Below, one piece after another: positions 8,808-17,098 of a stretch of 64,000 bases of DNA; position 1 is the stretch's first letter; every line of letters begins with the position of its first letter. The stretch spans positions 1-64,000 of the forward strand of contig JAFXGP010000132.1 of NCBI GenBank assembly GCA_017521195.1, given 5' to 3'. The translations under genes were made by a program, and so were the position numbers. The notes below the pieces were generated by a model, which made no database searches, was not told the DNA's origin, and was given only the letters and a program-made list of their open reading frames with translations. Source of the stretch: Lachnospiraceae bacterium. GTDB taxonomy: Bacteria > Bacillota > Clostridia > Lachnospirales > Lachnospiraceae.

Positions 8808-11105
8808 ATGGCAGATAAATTTGATGAAAATTTGAAAGAAACGGCTTTTTCAGGATATGGAGAATATATGGAGTATCTGTTTGCCTGTGTCAATATGGCA
8901 TTGGATGAACAGCTGGATAGAATGAAACTCTTTTTTGCCACAGGAAAAGGCGGATACAAGAATGTACTTTATCCGGATTTAGAAGTAGCTTCAGAAATTT
9001 GTGCCCAGAGTATTCGTGATTTTCAGTATAAAGATGGGGAAGAGCAAGACGAAGATGGTGATAGCTTGGAAGAAGATGGTATGTCAGAGGATTTGCTTGC
9101 ACTTTTTGGAGATTTTGTGAATGAAACTTCCGGTGGAAACGAAAGTGAAAAAAAAGAGAGTACGACAGCAAAATCAAGAATGGAATACATTGCATCCCGA
9201 GCAAAAAAAACGGTAGAACAAGGAATAAATTTACCATTTTATGAATTGTGTAAAAAATTAAATATGGATACCTTTACCATATTTTGTTTTACCAGTGGGA
9301 TTTTAGCATCTACTCAGACCGATTATGCAGGAGTATTCCAGGTAATTAATGAAAATGGAAATCTTTCAGCACCTACCATTGAATCAGCGGCCAAATTGTA
9401 TTTTGGGAAGGAGTTCAGTATTTCCTCATCCTATGGGGAGATGTCAGCTTGTCTGGAACAGTTAATGCCTGTTTTGAATCTTCGTGTTCAGGGAAATATG
9501 CCATTTTCTACCGTGGTTTCCCCGGATAAGAGAATGATTGACTATTTGTTTGGGAAAAATCCCATGCGTTTGGACGAAAACTATATCCGCTTTTTTAAAA
9601 TGTTGACAGAAGATACTAAATTAGACCCGATTATGGCAAATGACGGTATTTTGGAAGCTATGAAAATATCTTATGACGAAGGCGTAAGAATCTTTTCTTA
9701 TTTCGGAGACGAAGGAAGCGGAAGAAAGTTCTTTGTCAAACATTTCTGTCAGGAGAAAGGTTTGAATGCCGTTTCCGTAAACTGTAAGAAATTATTTGCT
9801 TATGATTTTCAGTATGTGGATAAAGCTCTTTGGGCAGTTACCAGAGAATGCATACTTACCAATGCCTGTCTGGTATTGGATGAGATTAGTTTTAGAGATG
9901 ATGAAGCAGAAAAAATATATGGTTATATGGACCTTGCTTTTGGAAAAATTGGACAGCAGGGGATCACAGCCTTTGTCATCAGCCGTGATAAGCTTGTTAT
10001 GAAAAATATTACAGGTAACGAATTTACAGAACTGGAAATCCCAACTCCACAGAACCAGGAAAGAGAAAATTGTTGGAAATATTTTTCCAAAGATTATGGC
10101 TTGGCACAGGATGTAGATTTGGCAGAAATGGCTACCAAATTTCTGTTTACACCGGGAAAAATTAAATCTGCCCTGAAAAATGCCAGAAGTCTGGCAACCA
10201 TGGACAAAGAAATCTTAATTCCAAGAGGTACTTTATTTAAAGGATGTTATAACCAGATGAGTTCGGAACTGACCCAGAAGGCAACGAAAGTAAAGGCCAA
10301 CTTTGGGTTTGAAGATATTGTTATGAATAAAGACCAGAGGGAAACTCTGGAGCATGCCATTGACCAGATGAATTTCAGAAAGCAGGTATACGATAATTGG
10401 AACTATACCAAGAAATATCCTTATGGAAGAGGTCTTTCCATCTTGTTATTTGGTGCTCCCGGTACCGGTAAATCCATGTGTGCCCAAGTAATTGCCCATG
10501 AATTAAATTTGGAACTTTATCGAGTAGACCTATCAAAAGTTATTGATAAGTATGTGGGTGAAACAGAAAAATCTATTTCCATGATTTTCCGTGAAGCGAA
10601 GAAATGTAACGTTGTATTGTTCTTCGATGAATGTGATACTTTGTTTGCAAAACGAAGTGACGATGGAGGAAGCAATCAGGCTTCCAATAATAATAAAACA
10701 GCTCTGCTTCTTCAGGAAGTAGAAGCTTATGATGGAGTATCGGTTCTTGCTACTAACTATAAACATAACATTGATCCTGCGTTCTTCAGACGTATGAAAT
10801 ATATCGTGGAATTCCAGTTCCCGGATGTAGATACCAGAGAAATGTTGTGGAGAACCACAATTCCAAAGGGTACGCCGTTGGGAGAAGACGTGGATATCCG
10901 CTTCCTGGCAGAACGTTTTGAATTCGTAGGTGGTAATATTAAGAACTGTATTTTAAATGCTGCCTTTCTGGCGGCGGCAGATGGGGATGGAAAAGAGGTC
11001 TGCATGAAGCATTATTTACAGGCAATCCGCTACGAATTTGTAAAAGTAGGAAAAGTATTTACCAGAGCGGACTTTGAGCCTTATGCGTCTATGATTGGAT
11101 TGTAA
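8808..11105 (+). CDS. CIS-associated AAA+ ATPase, tandem-module type (paralogue 1)
   Basis: This 765-residue protein has two ATPase-like modules. The C-terminal AAA+ domain (about residues 490-740) is intact: Walker A GAPGTGKS (K555), Walker B LFFDECD (D607, E608), and an arginine-finger region FFRRMKY. An upstream module (about 290-420) has a degenerate Walker A (GDEGSGRKF) but a normal LVLDE Walker B. CDC48-like AAA+ proteins of this kind (Afp15/Pvc15) accompany nearly all eCIS loci and are thought to remodel or recycle particle or effector proteins. An acidic insert lies at about residues 80-105. The ATG at 8808 has GTGGGG eight bases upstream and is preferred over an in-frame ATG at 8793. 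Confidence 0.85.
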   Translation: MADKFDENLKETAFSGYGEYMEYLFACVNMALDEQLDRMKLFFATGKGGYKNVLYPDLEVASEICAQSIRDFQYKDGEEQDEDGDSLEEDGMSEDLLALFGDFVNETSGGNESEKKESTTAKSRMEYIASRAKKTVEQGINLPFYELCKKLNMDTFTIFCFTSGILASTQTDYAGVFQVINENGNLSAPTIESAAKLYFGKEFSISSSYGEMSACLEQLMPVLNLRVQGNMPFSTVVSPDKRMIDYLFGKNPMRLDENYIRFFKMLTEDTKLDPIMANDGILEAMKISYDEGVRIFSYFGDEGSGRKFFVKHFCQEKGLNAVSVNCKKLFAYDFQYVDKALWAVTRECILTNACLVLDEISFRDDEAEKIYGYMDLAFGKIGQQGITAFVISRDKLVMKNITGNEFTELEIPTPQNQERENCWKYFSKDYGLAQDVDLAEMATKFLFTPGKIKSALKNARSLATMDKEILIPRGTLFKGCYNQMSSELTQKATKVKANFGFEDIVMNKDQRETLEHAIDQMNFRKQVYDNWNYTKKYPYGRGLSILLFGAPGTGKSMCAQVIAHELNLELYRVDLSKVIDKYVGETEKSISMIFREAKKCNVVLFFDECDTLFAKRSDDGGSNQASNNNKTALLLQEVEAYDGVSVLATNYKHNIDPAFFRRMKYIVEFQFPDVDTREMLWRTTIPKGTPLGEDVDIRFLAERFEFVGGNIKNCILNAAFLAAADGDGKEVCMKHYLQAIRYEFVKVGKVFTRADFEPYASMIGL

Positions 11106-11187
11106 AGCAAAAATCCGGAAAGAAACATGTGAGTGAGTATTTTCCGAGAAGAAAGTAATTAGGTATGGAGAAAAGGGGATTCGTGAG

Positions 11188-11415
11188 ATGCGAGTAACAG
11201 AAAGTCTGATTCGCCAGAATAAAATAAACAATCAGAAAAAAAATCAATTTAATGACGATGACGAGCCTACTATGCGTTATCAGGAAAAAAGTCGGGAATA
11301 CTGGGCTATGAATCAGAATAAGTCTGTATTTGAATCTAAATTTCAAGACGGGATTAATACAACAGAAAGTGTATTTGATAAGAAAGCGGTTTTCAGACTT
11401 AGGGAATGTGAATAG
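11188..11415 (+). CDS. Small charged protein of unknown function
   Basis: This 75-residue hydrophilic protein is rich in N, Q, K, D and E, with no membrane segment and no recognised family. A GGGG stretch about 10 bases before the ATG could serve as ribosome site. It lies between the first ATPase and the ART gene in the same direction, with short gaps (82 and 31 bases). That position suggests an adaptor or loading factor for the ART protein, but this is only inferred from location. It could also be a fortuitous ORF. Confidence 0.5.
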   Translation: MRVTESLIRQNKINNQKKNQFNDDDEPTMRYQEKSREYWAMNQNKSVFESKFQDGINTTESVFDKKAVFRLRECE

Positions 11416-11446
11416 GAAATAAATTTTTAGGAAAAGGGGAGAGAAA

Positions 11447-13792
11447 ATGGCTGAGAGTTATACAAAAGATGCATATAAACAAATCTATGAACATCCGGAG
11501 TGGAAAAAAACAGCTACGGAGTTCGAGGATCGTTTTGCTGCGAACCTGTATAAGACTACTTATGTACAAGAGGCTGCCAGGACGGCTTTGTCCCGCATAA
11601 GTAATATGCTGACGGCTTATTATACTATCCGGGACAAGCAGCAGGAAACAGGAAAGAAGGAACTGGATATTCAGGCCCTGACTGATGTGGCGGGCATCAT
11701 TATGGGAAAGCAGGTGAACAGTGGGGAAGGAAAATCTGCTCCCGAAGTCCTGCAGAGAAGACAGATTTTGGAAGAAAATCTCCTTTCCAAAGAAGTAGGC
11801 GCAGGACAGATAGGCATTGCTTCCGACACCCAAAATCTGGAAGAGTTGAAAAAACAGCTGCGGGATGCAGGTGTACCAAATGATAAAATTGAGGCAGTCA
11901 TTGATAAGGATAAGTCGGATGAGGAGAACGTAAAGCAGTTGGCCCATTTGTTAAATCAGAAGAATATCGAGAATGTGACCTATGGGGACGGTAATCTGCG
12001 TGAGCAGATGACCATGCTTTTTAATGCTATGGTTTTAAAGGGCGGTAGGTCCGGAGAACAGATTCAGCAGAGTCATTCCATGAAAAATATGCTCTTAAAC
12101 ATTGATGAGAATGATGTGGAGCAGATGCGTATGGTGGGAGCCATCATCCATGGTCAGGATGATTCCGGTGTTAAGTTTGGAGAGGATCAGCTGACCACTG
12201 CCAATATTGATTTTGAAGATCTGAGAGAGATGGAAAATTACAAGAAAAAAGAGGATATTGTGGATTCCTTTTCCATGGCTAGGGATCTGGGCAGGGCAGT
12301 TGATAAAAGAAAAGGAAGAGGTACCGCCGTTTCCCGGTGGTGGCAAGGTATTAAGCGGGGATTTAATGCTACTATGGTCCGTGTCTTTGGCATGAAAAGG
12401 AAAGAGCGGAATGAGCAGATTGGTCTGGGAGAAGGCCATTATAACCAATTAGGATTGCAATTGAGTGCCAGAGAGGCAGCTCATGGAAGAGATCAGCAGG
12501 GAAAACTGCGCTGGAAGGAAGGGCAGGCGTTTTTTAAACCAAAGAAAGAAATCACTGCAGAGGGGATGTTGCAAACAGCAGGCCCCTCCGGGACTACTCT
12601 GCGTATGATGGGTGCCTACAAGCTACTAGGAGCCACCAAGGCAGAACTTCTTCATTTCCGCTTGGCATTGATTGCCTGGATGGGTTCCAGCAGAGATCAT
12701 TCTCTATATGAGATTTTGGTGGGTTCCCACAATGCGGGAGTGACAGGAAAGGAGGATCTTACTGAGGCGGCGACCATGTATCAGACCATAGATCCACTTT
12801 CACTGGACGAAATCCGGGAACAAGCTCCTGAAGGTCGGCTTCCCCATGAAACTGTGTATCAAATTATGCTGCAGGAGTATCGGAAGAAGCATAGCAACGA
12901 GTTGATAAATCTTATGCAGATGGGAAATTTAAAATCTGCAGGAGATAAGGCTCTGCATATTTATACCACCCAGAATTATCAGGTGATGAATGCTTCTGCC
13001 AGCGGTGGAAAAAGCTGGGGCATGAAGGCGGCAAGGCGAAGACTGCAGGAACTGAATGGGGGAGAAAAGGTTTCAAAAGAACAAGTTACGGATTTTTACG
13101 ATATTTTACGTGTTTCCGCCAGAGTCTCCGAAGACAGTCTGGCAGAACGTGCAACTCATGAGGCGGCTGTAACTGAAATGGAAAGTATCAATGATTATGA
13201 TGATTTATATTACAGCAAGAATCCTGAGGACAAGAAAAAGGCTGAGGAGAGGAGAGCGCTCCATACAGATACCGGAAGGGCCTATCGTGGTATTACCTAT
13301 CGGGGAGGCAGATTTGATAAGTCCATGGCCTCCGGGAACTACACCACACAAAAGCTCACCAGTACTTCTCAAAGTCTTCTGGTGGCAGCAAAGTTCCATC
13401 ATGATCTGCAATGGCTGAAAGACGAAGATAAAGCGATTTTCTGTATGGAGTTGGATGGAAAGAGTGCTGTGAGTATCGATGAGCTGTCTGCCAGTAAGGG
13501 AGAAAAGGAGGTACTGGTACCTATTGGTGCTACCTTCCAGGTGACAAGAATTGTAGAGACAGCTTATGCGGATGGCATAACCAATAAAATTTACACACAA
13601 GAGGAAGTTCCTCCTGAAGTAGAGGCAATGGCGGCCATGAATCAGCCCAACGTAAGAAAATGCAGGGTGGTATATCTGAGAGAAATCAGCGGTCCCGGAG
13701 AAGAGACTAGAAAAAGACAGAACCGGGGAAGAGAAAAACGCATGGATTATCGAAAGCAGCTTTTGGACCGTAAAAATAGGGCAGCTATGTAA
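11447..13792 (+). CDS. Putative effector with C-terminal mono-ADP-ribosyltransferase domain
   Basis: This 781-residue protein is mostly helical and hydrophilic up to about residue 590, followed by an ART fold with all three R-S-E class signatures in order. These are R614 in AYRGITYRG, S639-T640-S641 in LTSTSQS, and E686-x-E688 in GEKEVLVP followed by a GATFQV strand. Such enzymes transfer ADP-ribose from NAD to a protein; E-x-E rather than Q-x-E is typical of arginine-modifying toxins such as VIP2, C2I and SpvB. No signal peptide is present, consistent with cytoplasmic loading into a secretion machine. A basic patch (about 290-320) precedes the middle region. It has a clear GGGGAGAG ribosome site. 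Its base composition is richer in G+C than the flanking genes. Confidence 0.85.
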   Translation: MAESYTKDAYKQIYEHPEWKKTATEFEDRFAANLYKTTYVQEAARTALSRISNMLTAYYTIRDKQQETGKKELDIQALTDVAGIIMGKQVNSGEGKSAPEVLQRRQILEENLLSKEVGAGQIGIASDTQNLEELKKQLRDAGVPNDKIEAVIDKDKSDEENVKQLAHLLNQKNIENVTYGDGNLREQMTMLFNAMVLKGGRSGEQIQQSHSMKNMLLNIDENDVEQMRMVGAIIHGQDDSGVKFGEDQLTTANIDFEDLREMENYKKKEDIVDSFSMARDLGRAVDKRKGRGTAVSRWWQGIKRGFNATMVRVFGMKRKERNEQIGLGEGHYNQLGLQLSAREAAHGRDQQGKLRWKEGQAFFKPKKEITAEGMLQTAGPSGTTLRMMGAYKLLGATKAELLHFRLALIAWMGSSRDHSLYEILVGSHNAGVTGKEDLTEAATMYQTIDPLSLDEIREQAPEGRLPHETVYQIMLQEYRKKHSNELINLMQMGNLKSAGDKALHIYTTQNYQVMNASASGGKSWGMKAARRRLQELNGGEKVSKEQVTDFYDILRVSARVSEDSLAERATHEAAVTEMESINDYDDLYYSKNPEDKKKAEERRALHTDTGRAYRGITYRGGRFDKSMASGNYTTQKLTSTSQSLLVAAKFHHDLQWLKDEDKAIFCMELDGKSAVSIDELSASKGEKEVLVPIGATFQVTRIVETAYADGITNKIYTQEEVPPEVEAMAAMNQPNVRKCRVVYLREISGPGEETRKRQNRGREKRMDYRKQLLDRKNRAAM

Positions 13793-13859
13793 AAGTGCCT
13801 GAGGCAATGCAGAAATCAGGGAAAGTAAAAAGATTCGTGAAAGGCAAGGTTTTATTAAG

Positions 13860-16061
13860 ATGACAGAAATAAAAAAGGATATCTATGACTTTATGGAGTT
13901 GTATTTCCCGGAGCTTGAAAGGGAGCCTTTTGTCTCTTCCAAAGAGCAGTGGGGAGCCTGGGAACGTTTTGTGGACATGCTCTGCATGATTAGTCTGGTA
14001 ATGAAAGAAAACAGGCGGCCGGAGAGCCTTTCAAGGATTGGAAGTCTTTTGAACGACGAGGAACTGGTGCGCACTCTGGAACCTGCAAAAGAGACAGTAT
14101 TTCCCCGTAGGACATATGTGCGTGGAATTTTTGAAAATCTGTTGACCAGGGGGGAGACCAGAGAAGAAAAACCAGAAGAGGAATTCCCGCTGAGTCGTTT
14201 TTTGAATTCCGGCCGTTTGAACCATCTGGAGAGACTGGCCCTGATGCTGGCAGCATGTGTGGATAGGAACCGGAAATACGAGCGTATCTTCGGGGTACTG
14301 CAGGAAGAAAGCGGAGGGTCTGCCAAACCTACCGTGGGTCTTTGTCACGATTTAGGAATGTTGTTTTTGGAGGAAGAGGAATGTGCTCCGGGGATTTTGT
14401 TGGAAGAAGATTCCTTTTTAAACCGACTGCTGCTGGAACCATCTCGGGAAAGCAGATATATGTCCCGTCTGTCCCGACCTATGTCTTTGAATAGACAGGT
14501 ACTGACTGCTTTGATGGGGCGGGAGATTTCCTTCGGAAGTCTTACTGCCTGTGCAGAAGCGTTGGAGCCTGTGGACATGGAGGAATTCATTTCTCATGGG
14601 GAAGAATTCGGTCAATTGCTGGAAGTATTTACCGGTTTGTCCACAATGCAGGAGCAGGGCGTGATTGCGCTGGAGGGAAGTGCGGGAATTGGAAAGAAAT
14701 TTATCATGAGTGCCTTGGGAACCTTTCTTGGGCTGGAAGTAATCAGTATCCGTGTAAGCAGTTTGTTTTCATTGGAGCCGGAGCAGAGGAAGGAAGCAAT
14801 CCGGTGCGCGGTACTGAAAACCGTTTGTGAAGACTGCCTGATTTATCTGGAAGACTTGCACATTGCTCCGGAAAGCATTGGAAATCTTCAATGGCTGATT
14901 ACGCTTTTACAGGATGATATCAATCAGATTTTCGTGGGACTTACTGAGGTTTGTCCGGAAGAACTGCGTTTTCAAGGGGTATTTTATCGGATTCTTTTGA
15001 AAGAACCGGGTGCCGGAGAACAAAAGATGTTCTGGCAGCGATTTGCCGAGGAACATCTCATAGAATTTGCCAAGGATGTGGATTTGGAACAGGTGGTTTC
15101 CCGCTATAATATGACACCGGAAAAGATACGAAAAACTCTTGCTTGTGCCCTGTTGTCAGCTCCGGGAGGCGAGAATGGTTTTCTGGTGGATGAAAAGGCT
15201 CTGGAACGGGAGATACGCCTTCAGTGCAGTGCCAAGCTGGGACAGTATGCAAAACGGCTGGAAAGTCCTTTTGTATGGGAAGATTTGCAGGTTTCTACTC
15301 AGTGCAAGGAGCAGTTGGTAAGAGTTTGTGATCGCATCCGTTATCGGAGTATCGTTAATGAGACCTATGGTTTTGACAGAAAAATCCCATATGGAAGAGG
15401 TACTTCTGTGGTGCTTTACGGACCTCCGGGTACAGGAAAAACCATGGCAGCACAGGTAGTGGCGGGTGAACTGGGGATGGATATCTATCGTATCGATTTG
15501 TCTCAGGTAGGTAGTAAATATATTGGGGAAACAGAAAAAAATCTGGGGAAAGTCTTTGATGCTGCCCGGTTTTCAAATGCCATCTTGTTTTTTGATGAGG
15601 CGGATGCCCTCTTTACAAAACGTACCGATGTGTCTACTTCAAATGACAGATATGCCAATGCAGAGACGGCATATCTTTTACAGAAAATTGAGGAGTATCC
15701 GGGGATTTCCATTCTGGCCACCAATGTCATGCAAAATTTTGACAATGCTTTTAAGCGCAGGATGAGTTTTATCATCCCTATAGAGCAGCCTGATGAGGCT
15801 ACCAGACTACACCTATGGCAGGCGGTATTCCCCAAGGAGGCGCCTTTGGATGAAAATATTAATTTTGAAATTTACGCCAAAGTAGCAGAAATTACGGGAA
15901 GCAGTATCAAATCCGCGGCTTTGTCTGCAGCTTACCGTGCAGCTGCAGAAAAACGCACCATCACCAATCAGGATCTGGTTGAGGCAGTGGATTATGAGTG
16001 TCGCCGTATGGGACGGACAGGCGTGGGAAATGAATTATACGGAGCATTATATTGTCGGTAG
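13860..16061 (+). CDS. CIS-associated AAA+ ATPase, tandem-module type (paralogue 2)
   Basis: This 733-residue protein has the same architecture as the ATPase encoded from 8808. Its N-terminal ATPase-like module is degenerate (GSAGIGKKF in place of GK[ST]; LIYLED for Walker B, about residues 275-340). The C-terminal AAA+ domain is intact, with GPPGTGKT (K527), LFFDEAD (D579, E580) and ILATN sensor 1. The two share many segments around the second Walker motifs (YGRG, YRVDLS/YRIDLS, YVGETEKS/YIGETEKN). It follows the ART gene by 67 bases and shares its higher G+C, so the two may have arrived together; this paralogue may serve that effector. The ATG at 13860 has only a weak, distant AAGG ribosome site. 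Confidence 0.85.
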   Translation: MTEIKKDIYDFMELYFPELEREPFVSSKEQWGAWERFVDMLCMISLVMKENRRPESLSRIGSLLNDEELVRTLEPAKETVFPRRTYVRGIFENLLTRGETREEKPEEEFPLSRFLNSGRLNHLERLALMLAACVDRNRKYERIFGVLQEESGGSAKPTVGLCHDLGMLFLEEEECAPGILLEEDSFLNRLLLEPSRESRYMSRLSRPMSLNRQVLTALMGREISFGSLTACAEALEPVDMEEFISHGEEFGQLLEVFTGLSTMQEQGVIALEGSAGIGKKFIMSALGTFLGLEVISIRVSSLFSLEPEQRKEAIRCAVLKTVCEDCLIYLEDLHIAPESIGNLQWLITLLQDDINQIFVGLTEVCPEELRFQGVFYRILLKEPGAGEQKMFWQRFAEEHLIEFAKDVDLEQVVSRYNMTPEKIRKTLACALLSAPGGENGFLVDEKALEREIRLQCSAKLGQYAKRLESPFVWEDLQVSTQCKEQLVRVCDRIRYRSIVNETYGFDRKIPYGRGTSVVLYGPPGTGKTMAAQVVAGELGMDIYRIDLSQVGSKYIGETEKNLGKVFDAARFSNAILFFDEADALFTKRTDVSTSNDRYANAETAYLLQKIEEYPGISILATNVMQNFDNAFKRRMSFIIPIEQPDEATRLHLWQAVFPKEAPLDENINFEIYAKVAEITGSSIKSAALSAAYRAAAEKRTITNQDLVEAVDYECRRMGRTGVGNELYGALYCR

Positions 16062-16097
16062 TATGACTGCGATAGTTAATCTTTGTTATCATTTTGA

Positions 16098-16169
16098 TGT
16101 TTCAGACATAAATTGAGCTGATTCGAACATAAAATGTGCATGATTCTTCGAAATGAAGTACAATATAAT
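16098..16169 (+). promoter_or_regulatory. Regulon-type promoter of the GNAT/giant-protein unit (copy 2 of 3)
   Basis: Three direct repeats occur at about two helical turns: TGTTTC at 16098, TGATTC at 16119 and TGATTC at 16141 (spacings 21 and 22). The first two continue with aGACATAAAtTG and GAACATAAAaTG. TACAAT (16159-16164) or the overlapping TATAAT (16164-16169) is the -10, and no -35 hexamer is present. Spaced direct repeats just upstream of the -10 are what an OmpR-family activator would bind. The intergenic interval 16062-16249 contains nothing else I recognise. Confidence 0.65.
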
Positions 16170-16249
16170 ATATGAAAGATATCACGAAGCCATTATGGAG
16201 AATAAGTCTCTATGATGGCTTTATGTTTAAAAATATAAGAGGAACGGTT

Positions 16250-17086
16250 ATGGCAGTTGAGGTAATAACAAAAGAAAACATATATAGATTTGCGAAGGCT
16301 TTGCCTGATTGGTTAGAGAGAGAAGAAAATATAGTATTAGGTTATGTGGAAGAAGAACCCTGTGCAACGGCAGTGTTGGAAGAAACGGACGATTGTTGGA
16401 TAATATCATGGCTGTGGGTAGAGCCCGAATACAGAGGTAAAGGAATCGGAACTCTTATGCTGGAGGCTCTTTGTAAACTTGCAACCCAAAAAGAGAGAAA
16501 ACAAATCAGAATCCATTATTCACCGGACAAAGACTGGACCCTTATGTTGGAATCCATACTATTTAAAAAGGGATTCTTAGTAACACATCAGGAGATTCCT
16601 AAGACAGTAATTACGAGGGAATGGTTTCTGTATTCCGAAATTTTTGAGAAAGAAAACGTGAAAAAACCGGAAAATGCACATATTTACAGTGAAGTACCAC
16701 AGTATCTGATCGGTGAATTTTTAAGTGGATGTGAAGTGAAAAAAAGGTATTTGGTAGATCGGGATTGTGTGCTTCGTGCAGATAAAGATTTGAGTACGGT
16801 TTTAATTAAAGATGGAAAAATAGAAGGTATTGTATTGGTAGAGAAATTGATGGAAGAAGGGATTTATGAATTAAGCCTTTTGTATCTGTCACCACAAGCA
16901 TTGAAAGATAGTTTCTCCTTTTTGAGATACACAGCAGATGTTTTTCGGGAATCCGTGAAGGAATTTAAAGAGATACATATGATTTGTGTTAATGAAACTA
17001 CAAAGAGGCTGGCTGCCAATTTATTAAATACTAATTTATATATGTCCAAAATCGGTGAAGGAATATTAGCAGAATATTTGTTATAA
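16250..17086 (+). CDS. GNAT-family N-acetyltransferase, two-lobed (paralogue 1)
   Basis: This 278-residue protein has an N-terminal GNAT domain containing the acetyl-CoA binding motif A (VEPEYRGKGIGTLMLEAL, about residues 65-82) and a second, motif-poor half of similar size. The acceptor substrate is unknown. I chose the ATG at 16250, which follows AAGAGGAA, over an in-frame ATG at 16172 because the -10 of the promoter lies at 16164-16169 and transcription must begin after 16172. The giant-protein gene starts 13 bases after its stop. A second GNAT of nearly identical length precedes another large coiled-coil protein at 62260, suggesting GNATs of this type pair with such proteins as modifiers or chaperones. 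Confidence 0.8.
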   Translation: MAVEVITKENIYRFAKALPDWLEREENIVLGYVEEEPCATAVLEETDDCWIISWLWVEPEYRGKGIGTLMLEALCKLATQKERKQIRIHYSPDKDWTLMLESILFKKGFLVTHQEIPKTVITREWFLYSEIFEKENVKKPENAHIYSEVPQYLIGEFLSGCEVKKRYLVDRDCVLRADKDLSTVLIKDGKIEGIVLVEKLMEEGIYELSLLYLSPQALKDSFSFLRYTADVFRESVKEFKEIHMICVNETTKRLAANLLNTNLYMSKIGEGILAEYLL

Positions 17087-17098
17087 GGAGAGTTGGAA

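Noticed and set aside
13205..13807. A 200-codon open frame on the minus strand opposite the ART gene
   Set aside because: It lies entirely antisense to well-supported coding sequence, has no ribosome site or family signature, and reads as low-complexity.
16172..16249. Upstream ATG start (16172) for the first GNAT
   Set aside because: The promoter -10 ends at 16169, so this codon lies at or before the transcription start; ATG 16250 has a proper ribosome site.
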